Below are positions 55,945-64,000 of a stretch of DNA of 64,000 bases, piece after piece (positions within the stretch are counted from its first letter, which is position 1; each line of letters starts with the position of its first letter). This DNA comes from Brachyhypopomus gauderio (taxonomy: Eukaryota > Chordata > Actinopteri > Gymnotiformes > Hypopomidae), in the NCBI RefSeq assembly GCF_052324685.1, contig NC_135213.1:39546200-39610199 (forward strand), read 5' to 3'. Position numbers and translations under genes: made by a program. The notes under the pieces were generated by a model that did no database searches, was not told the origin of the DNA, and was given only the letters and a program-made list of their open reading frames with translations.

Positions 55945-58900
55945 CATGTATGTTTATTACTGGGCTCCTTACCCCCCTGGTTTTGTCAGTCATAAGAAAT
56001 TAGAAAGTGCAAACCTAGTCTTTGCTTTTCCATGTCTTATGGACACTACTAGCCCAAGAACTTTAATTTAACCACACGATTGATCAAATATTTACACAAG
56101 CGAACATTCCTCACTAAATCCCATTTAAAGCTGCTATATTAATGGAGATTTGAAGCCTCTGAGATTCTCCAAGAACTGAGGGCATTAAAAAGATTTGTAT
56201 TAAGAGACAATCCATGTGCATAGCACAAAATGAATTCATGTGTAGGATGTAAGTCACAGCGGATAGCCTGAAGACTGTCTGTTTATTTACATGGAATTTT
56301 ATTCTCTCTCAGAAACATGTTGCTTCTATGCAAAGAATCATGGCTATGAGTTTAGTTTCACCATTGCAACATTTAAAATGTGGTTTTCCGTCTTTTTCAG
56401 TTAAAGGTCATACTGAGAAAACCCAGGTGCTTTTGTTTGAGCCGTGACGTTTCATTATTGACACCAGTCAAGCCTTATTGTTGCTGCTCCTTTCTTAAAT
56501 GTCAGTGGGGTAAAATGGTCTATGGCCTTACTAATAAGTCCTGCATGAAAGCATCTGATATCATTGTAAAAACTGGCTCAAAAGGCTGCGTTTCTGCCTG
56601 TGTACAACAGCTTGCAGCGTGCAGAGATGTGAGTTCCTACTTTGCTAGCAGAATTCCCCTTGGGAGCTCCAGGCTGTCGGAGTCATGGTCAGAGGCTGAA
56701 TGGAGACGTTCTGACTCCCCTGTGAAGGGCAAATGAATATTGCAGTGATTTTTTGTATAATTCTGATTCATACTCTGCTAGGGCAGAATAGTGCGCTGTA
56801 TGGATGGCTTTGTTCCTTTATTTATGTGTGAAGTTTCCTCAAACTCTTTTGCACTCACTCTAGATTCTTAAGAAGTAATGGGCAGCAGTGGTTGATGTTT
56901 TAAGCCACTTGTCATAAAAACATCATATTCTGACTGTTTTATGCAGTTAGGCTTAAAGGAGCATAACAAACCATCTTAATATGGTGCAGTTCCTGGTTGG
57001 TTTGCTCCTGAAGTGTGGATTAAAGGTTTGTCTGTTCGTGTAAAGCAGAGGGTCCACTATTGTTAGCTTGTCAAACTCCAGTCTCTGAGGAAAATGCTGT
57101 TTTTTATTATATATATTTTGCAGATTTTAAACGAGGTCATGGGGGAACTGTAAGGAATTACTATAAGGAATCAGTGGCCTTACCAGCCAAGTTGTCACAT
57201 GAGTTTACTCCATAAACATGCCATCCATAAGCCCAGAGACAGCATGTGATTGCTTTCTTTGCAGTAATCATGCACTTTGCAAGTGAAGATAAGCAGTTTT
57301 ACATTAAATCCTCTGTGACTGGTCAGGTGACTGTATGCCCTAAATATTTTTTCATGAAAATGCAGAATCATAGCTGGATAATGGGATGGCAGCTGTTGCA
57401 CCAAAACACATCAGAGATCAGTCACCCACAGGTCAACCAGGACCTCATCCCGCTCCTTTATTGGGTCTCTTTCTCTCTTTAGAGTAAACACGGGCTTTGT
57501 GAATGTTCACACATATTGGCTCTGTGCCTTCTCTGATCCCCTTAAGCTCGGGAAGAGGTCCAGAGTTCCACGGTAACAGCGCCTCCTGAGACATCGTTTG
57601 CAAACAGCGTTCACCTTCATTATATGAATAGGAACAACTATCCTAGTTTGGTACGGTAAACTAAAGACTTTCATTAGAGATGTAACTACAATCCAGCCGT
57701 GACAGCCAGAGCCACTGTAAGTAACACAAATGACACAATGACACACTTGCTATTTCTAGAGAAATCTATGTTAGAACCTCTTTGCTGCATTTACCGATGT
57801 CATACAGAGAGCAGATACTATGAGTCCTGCATCATCTGTGAGGGCCACAACGCGTGCACTGCTGGGCCAGAGACTTCCAGTAAATTGTTCTAGCTGATGG
57901 AGCAACATCCTGTTTTCCATGTCCGTGGCTGGATTTCATAACACGGGTTCATTAACTCAGCCGAGGCTGAGCTGTCCTGCAACCTCGCCAACACAGACAA
58001 ATCCTCTCCCAAGCAGGAGGAGTTTCTCATTCTCATTCTCAAGCAGTTTCTCATTCTGTCGCGCGGGTCGCCCTCCCAAAAAGCTGCAGCACATTTCTGA
58101 CGCGTCATCCAGCAGTTGTTTGTTTCTACGTTGAAAGTGAGGACAAATCAAAGCAACGTGTTTCAAAATCTGAGTTGACAACTTTGGAAATTCAAATCGT
58201 ACTTCTCAAAGCTACAAAGTAAAAAAATAAAAGTCTTTAACATTTCTTGTTTGTTTCTGTTATAGTCCTATGGGGACATTTTTATAATGGCAAAACCAGA
58301 AAATGGGGCCTACAGTTATTATAGCTAGTGTATTTAGTATAGTTAGTGTAGTTAGTGCATAAGTGCATAGGTGACGCTGTCATGTTTAAAGGCATATCTT
58401 GTTTTATGTAGACCAAGCCCATGTTTTTCTCATACAAAAGCAATGTGCATAAAAATCTCATTATCAGAAATACTGTGGGACAGAAAGCATTTACCTTTCC
58501 TGATGGTTGAAATGATTGCGGGTAAGATATGAATGTAGAGGGCATCGTCTGAAGATAATCAGAGTAGGTGGTTTCTGCACAGGAAGGGAGGACTTTCTCC
58601 AAGGAGGAAGCTTCTATGAAGTCTCTCAGATGACAGAAGTGACACATGCCTAGAATCTCCACACGCATGCACGTGTTTAAGATTTTTCAGCGATTCGGGA
58701 CTTCTGAGACTAACTGTGTGTAAAACACCGTTGTTTCCTTTCAGACATGATTTATAGTTCAGGCATGCACCAAACAAGTGGCATATTGCATTCATCACTC
58801 AAGTACAGATCTAACACCCAAAGCATATGACATGTTTATGTTTAAGTCAAGCACCATTTATCATACATGTTATATGGCATTTACAAGCTATTCAAGTTGA

Positions 58901-61900
58901 ATTTCAGCTCACAATCGGTGAGTGATGTCTCTACCCTTTCCAACTGTTCTGCAATTATGGGGACCAGCATGATTTTCCAGCATTGCTTAGAATCTGCTTC
59001 ATTTCAAAGCGTCATCAGCAGGAAACCCTCCGAGCTTAAACCTCTTATCAGGATCTTCCAGGATGTCCTGAGTATTATTAGGGCAATAAATCTCAGGAAC
59101 AGTACGCGTTTAAATTCAAGGTATCCCAGGGGGAATGCAAGACTGGTTTTTATTTTGTCTGCCAGGTTGGATGTTCATGAAGACCTCAAAGGACCGAGCT
59201 GAATCTCTTTCTTGAAGATCAAGGAGACTCAACTCTGTCATCTTAAGCATACAGCTGTGATCATCACCACCGTTAGAAATAGGTGTGAATGTTCACATTA
59301 CTCCAGAGTTAAGACAATTGCACATATAATTGTCCAAATCTCTTTTCTGAAAATGATCTAAACATATCACTGAATATGTGATTGTCATTCATCACATCTG
59401 AATGACAATCGATTCAAAATACATTTGTTGTATATTCTATTTTTTTGTTTTGTCTTGTTTTGTTTTGTTTCTGTGACATTTTAGTCAGGAGCAAATCAGA
59501 AGTGATAGTCCTCATGACTGCATTTATTAGTGAAACACAATGAAAACAAAATGAGATTGAGCAGAAGCAAAAGAGAATGAAACAAAAACATATGAAACAA
59601 CAAGCAAGATCACCACCAGCACACTAGGAGAGACAAACACATGCCAGAGTCTGGAACATCAGACCAGAGACCATCAATGCAAACTGCTGGAGAAGGAAGG
59701 AGTGACCAATGAACTGATGCTTGGGAATTGAATGAGTGTCGTAATAGGTACATATGGTATAATAGGACCGGTTGGGTACCAGCAGGGGCCTGACGGTTTC
59801 TTTTATGTTTTTTGTTTGTTTGTTTCTGATGGTTTCAGTAATCCTTTTTGTACCAAGGAAAGGTTTTTGGGATAGTGATTCCTCTGTTGTATTCCAGGAT
59901 AGTTGCTGAAACCATTATGGATGGGTTTTGCTAAGTCACGGAGCGTTGAAACATAGCTTAACAGGTTTTTTTGTGCCTTTCGGGCAATTAGCAACATAGC
60001 TTAGCTTATCAATCACCAGGCAGAGTGTGAAGAGAGCTATCTGTGGTAGAGTGGAGGTCATGTGTTATTTCACGTGTGAGGTCCCTCTGGAAGGATTGTG
60101 GCTTAATTATGACATGACAGTTTGATTAATGCCCCATTTCCTGTTGCCAGGGGTGATCAACATTTTTAAAAGGAACTTGCATTTATGCATTACATATTCT
60201 GAAGCTTGCCTAAATATGTTCATTTTGATATGCATAATAATTTGTTTTATACCCTTCCTTTTTCCTGTAGTTACAAAGTATGAGCTTAACAAAAATATGC
60301 ACAGTAAGATTGCAATGCTACTGTATCACTCCACATTGAATTCTTGTATGTCAGGCCTTATCAGAACAACATGCTTACTTTATAAATACATCTGTTTTAT
60401 TTCTTAGTGTTTGTAGTATGTTCACTGTGTTAGTTTGGGTTATAGTTCACTATCTATATTCACATGCATTAAGTCACTTGCAATTCTGAGAGCCTCACAC
60501 AGAATGTGTATGACTGCAGTGACATTTAACAACTTTGTCAAGATGGCTTACTGGCACTTGTTTTAATTAGAATGCAATGAGTGACTCATGTAATAGAGGC
60601 AAACAAAATCTGGTGGTATATCTGAAGAGATCGTCCCGTTCTCCTGCCTGGTTAATTGACATTTATTAGTATATGAGTCGTAACAGCATTAGACTGAGGG
60701 AGCCATTGCTTTGCGATTCGTCTGCTAGCAACCTCAAGGTCACCTTGAAGCTTAACATTAGGGTACTGAGGTTTTTTAAAGGTGGGTTTGTGCATAGGGG
60801 AATGAACCCCCCCCCCCCCCCCCCCCCCCCCACCTTAAAGCAGACAGTACAGGGATGTGCCAGGGCAAAATGTGTTCATTTGACAGCACTGCTGTGATGC
60901 ATCTGTGCCTAATCGACTCTGAAGTGCATTTATACGTTTCTAAAGCATTGGCAGACTGTTATGCTCAAGTGCTGTGTCTGTAGCCACTATGCGCAATGAG
61001 AAATTATGGGATGTAGTCTGTCTGTCCTGGGATGCGGGATCCCTCCAGAGACAAAATGTCCCCATGAGCCAATTAGAGGGGAGGACAGGTTTGCCCAACC
61101 CACCTAGTTCTTTATCATGCCTGATTATCCACAGCTGATGCTACACAGGACGCTTCACAGCCTTTTCCGAATTTAAACAAGGTTTAAAAGGTACAAGGTA
61201 CAAGGTTTTTCAGTTTTTAGGTTTGTTTGCAACACTTCAAGTGAATTTAGGCAGCTATTATTAACGTTGTCTTGACTGCATTTAGCAGATCACAACGCTG
61301 TGAAGAATTAGGAGTGTAGCTTCTCCCCACCCCCGCCCTGTGCTTGTGATCGTGGAGGTTTGAAATCTCAACTCAACTCTGAATACAGCCCGATACACAT
61401 GAATAAAGAGGATATGATGCTATTTGTTACAGTGCGGATGACTGCTGTGGCCCTCCGAAGGGATACAGACAGAGAAGATCACCTGGGCATAGCCACGGTA
61501 ATGACGCTAGGAACTGTCCCAGTGTGTTACTGTGAGCTACTCCTCATCCTCTGAAAACCTGTGTCATATTAAACGGGGCTTTCACTTCATTGCATTGGCT
61601 AAGTTTCTGAAAATGATCGGTTGAAATCTTTGAGAAAGTGCTGTTTTATGCCCTAGGCTATGTTGAAGCCATTTTAGGTTTCATGGGTGCGTTCAGTACC
61701 ACTTATACTGCACTATTCTGTCATGGGAACGTTTATGGCAAAGTCTGTGTTATTCCCTGGGTTAACCATAAGTCTCCCCAGAGTCCGTCTGTAGTAAACG
61801 ACCAAGCAAAATACAAAAACCGTTTATTTGGAGAACAAAAGCTCAAACTGAAAGCAGTCTGCAGGCAGCTGTGAATGTCAGTGCCTTTCTGTGACATAAT

Positions 61901-64000
61901 GAGGTTTGACAGAGAGTCCAGGTGTTGTAAAGGAGGCAGTGTGTAAGGCTGGTTAGGGTGTACTTTACATCATTATGAGAATTAGTCATACACAGATTCC
62001 TTTGCAATAGTGAAAAGCAAAGCACAGAAATCTTCATCTCCTTGATGAAGAAAAATCTAAAGAAGGAAAGAATTAAACATTGTCAGAGAATTAGTATTAT
62101 TATACTGAAATTATTTAGATCTCCACTTTTACCCAGATGGACTAAAATATAAATATAAAGAATATAGGTACTGAGACAACATTGGGGATTTTGCAGCTCC
62201 AAGTGTCTATGCGTCTGCCTCTGAATTAACATCGTTATTTGAGTTTGGCTACTTCTCATATAGGTTTATTCGCAAAGGAACGTGTGTACAGATCTTTTTC
62301 ATATTACTTACTGAACATCTCCATTTATTTTCAATTGTTTATTTCTACAGCTCCTGTGTTCAAGGCCATATCAGTTCTATGGATTCTACTTGGCAGCAAA
62401 GAAAATACCTGAAAACTATAATTAAAAAACAGGGAACTAGCATACATAGTAAAAAAAAGTCAGAGTAATGACTTTATATAATAATATACATACCAATAAT
62501 GATAATAATAATAATAATAATGATTTATACTGCACTGACCAGAGACAATAATTGCCCATAATTATTTTAGAAAATGAACTTTAATGGAGCTTCTTTAATG
62601 GAGCAAAGAGTTTGTAGCAGATGTGAATTCATTCTGTTCTGAGACCAGATGGATTCACAAACAAATGAAATAGATCCAGGTCAACACACAGCTGCTCAGA
62701 CGCACTGTTGAGTTTTTGCCCTTCTGTGGGTATAAACGCTCCCAGAGGAATATCAGTATTTTGTTTGACTTGGCCTTCCGTTCCACAGCCCATGTCAATG
62801 GCAGTAATTGTCCCTGATTTTTAAAAAGCAGTGTGCAGAGGTTATGTCCTTGTCTTGGACAAGTCACTGAATCATTTACCATTCACTGTAGTCAGTCATT
62901 CCACCAACCTTTAAAAGACAAACATGCATTTGCTGTAGTGTATGTTAACATCAGTGCAAGACGTCCACACATAACAACCCAATAAATGCTCCGATCGTTG
63001 TGATTTAACCCTGCGCAGTGTGCAACGCTGGGGCAGCCTGCAGCCTGGGCTGTACTGGGCTGTACTGGGCTGTACTGGGCTGTCAGCTGTGCGTGCAGGG
63101 GAGACACAGGGGGGGTAATTGTAGCCTTGTGCGAATGCGAAAGCCCCCCGCTGCTAGCAGACTGCATCAGAATGCTTGTGATTATTCTTCAGCCAGCAGA
63201 CGGAGGAGGAGATCACAGCTCAGCCAGCACCTTTGCCACCAGATGGACCGAGAAAAATAGTACGACTTCTTCTTTGGCCTTGTGGAAGTGTTATCTTTTT
63301 ATTTATTTGATTTATTTGGTGGACATTGTGGTGATCATTGGCAATTGCATGGACAGAATCTTGGTCTTTGGCAGATTTTGAGGGACTGGAAGAACAAATG
63401 TCTCCACCAGATCTTTCTGTAGTGTTCCTGCCAGTACCACACATCACACATGGGCTTGGTAATAACCTTTTCATTTACATTGTGTAAAAAATCAAATGGT
63501 TTCAAATTGAACCAAATACAATGATGTCTAACATGAGATAATAATTTCATTAAATGTTAAATGTGCTTTTTGAATGTCCGTGCCGTTCTCATGGATTCAC
63601 ACTCGCTCTATCAGTTCTTGCCAGTGCAACTAGTGGTCCCTGTGCCACTGAAGGTTAGACTTCAGCATTTGCATGCCCGTATAATGGACTACCTCTGTGA
63701 CCCCTCCCTAATGAGCCTTCAAGCTTCAAGCTTAATCAGAGGCCTCATGTGACCATTCTTGGAATGCGTGACCTGATGTCATAGACGTCGGCCTGGTGAT
63801 TAGCGGTGCACATGCAATACGTGACCGCCCCGTCACACTGTCCGTGTGATGACAGCCCGGCATCTGTATGCTTATGTAAACGGTGGTCTAAATCGTTGTC
63901 TTACACAAGGCACCAGCAATGTAACTGTGTCTCATCGCATTCATTTATAGCACTTCTGGTTTTGTGTCAGTAAAAATATTTTTGGCATTACATTTCACTT
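50977..64000. other. Long intergenic stretch without a supported gene
   Basis: Thirteen kb with no exon or domain I can recognise. Simple repeats: (TC)n 52657-52739, (AT)n 53399-53441, CCCCTCCCCCTCCTC-rich run 54773-54840, (GT)n 55871-55942, poly(C) of 25 at 60807-60831, (TAA)n 62498-62521, and four GGGCTGTACT copies at 63051-63085. A retroposon fragment lies at 52517-52565. Stretches such as 56100-57100, 58850-59210 and 60100-60450 are repeat-poor and of even composition, compatible with conserved regulatory DNA but not proof of it. Confidence 0.6.

Noticed and set aside
58867..59202. 111-codon plus-strand frame
   Set aside because: No domain recognised and no convincing splice sites. The even, repeat-poor composition fits possible conserved noncoding DNA better than a gene.

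Overview
The window is vertebrate nuclear DNA, most probably from a ray-finned (teleost) fish. Genes are split by GT-AG introns, introns and spacers are full of CA/GA/AT microsatellites and minisatellites, and there is a Tc1-type transposon plus dispersed repeats typical of fish. The species cannot be named from the sequence alone.

Region 1 (1-15.6 kb) holds two conserved housekeeping genes head to head. rab3gap1 (Rab3/Rab18 GAP catalytic subunit, minus strand, first six coding exons, running off the left edge) and ubxn4 (ER p97/VCP adaptor, plus strand, complete, 13 coding exons, 521 aa) share an ~0.8 kb bidirectional promoter carrying three ZNF143/Staf-like motifs and ETS-like motifs. rab3gap1 intron 2 holds five different minisatellites.

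Region 2 (16.2-33.1 kb) holds two interferon-type genes, also head to head. A PARP14-like mono-ADP-ribosyltransferase (minus strand, 26 coding exons, 2048 aa, reading frame intact through every junction) lies 360 bp from nmi (N-myc and STAT interactor, plus strand, 9 coding exons, 382 aa). The spacer holds an ISRE-like element and a perfect 9-bp STAT palindrome 17 bp apart. The PARP14-like protein has four macrodomains, one more than mammalian PARP14. Three of them are encoded by near-identical four-exon cassettes. The RRM-like units of the PARP gene and the NID units of nmi share a Leu-x-Leu-x-Phe...Gly-Gly motif. This pair is the best candidate for an under-described system: a shared-promoter antiviral/STAT-signalling module. 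A Tc1-like element sits in an nmi intron.

Region 3 (33.1-64 kb) shows no gene I can support. It contains minisatellites, a 3.9 kb 23-bp satellite with higher-order structure, a possible solo LTR, one weak GC-rich membrane-micropeptide candidate, and long moderately AT-rich stretches that could hold distal regulatory elements.
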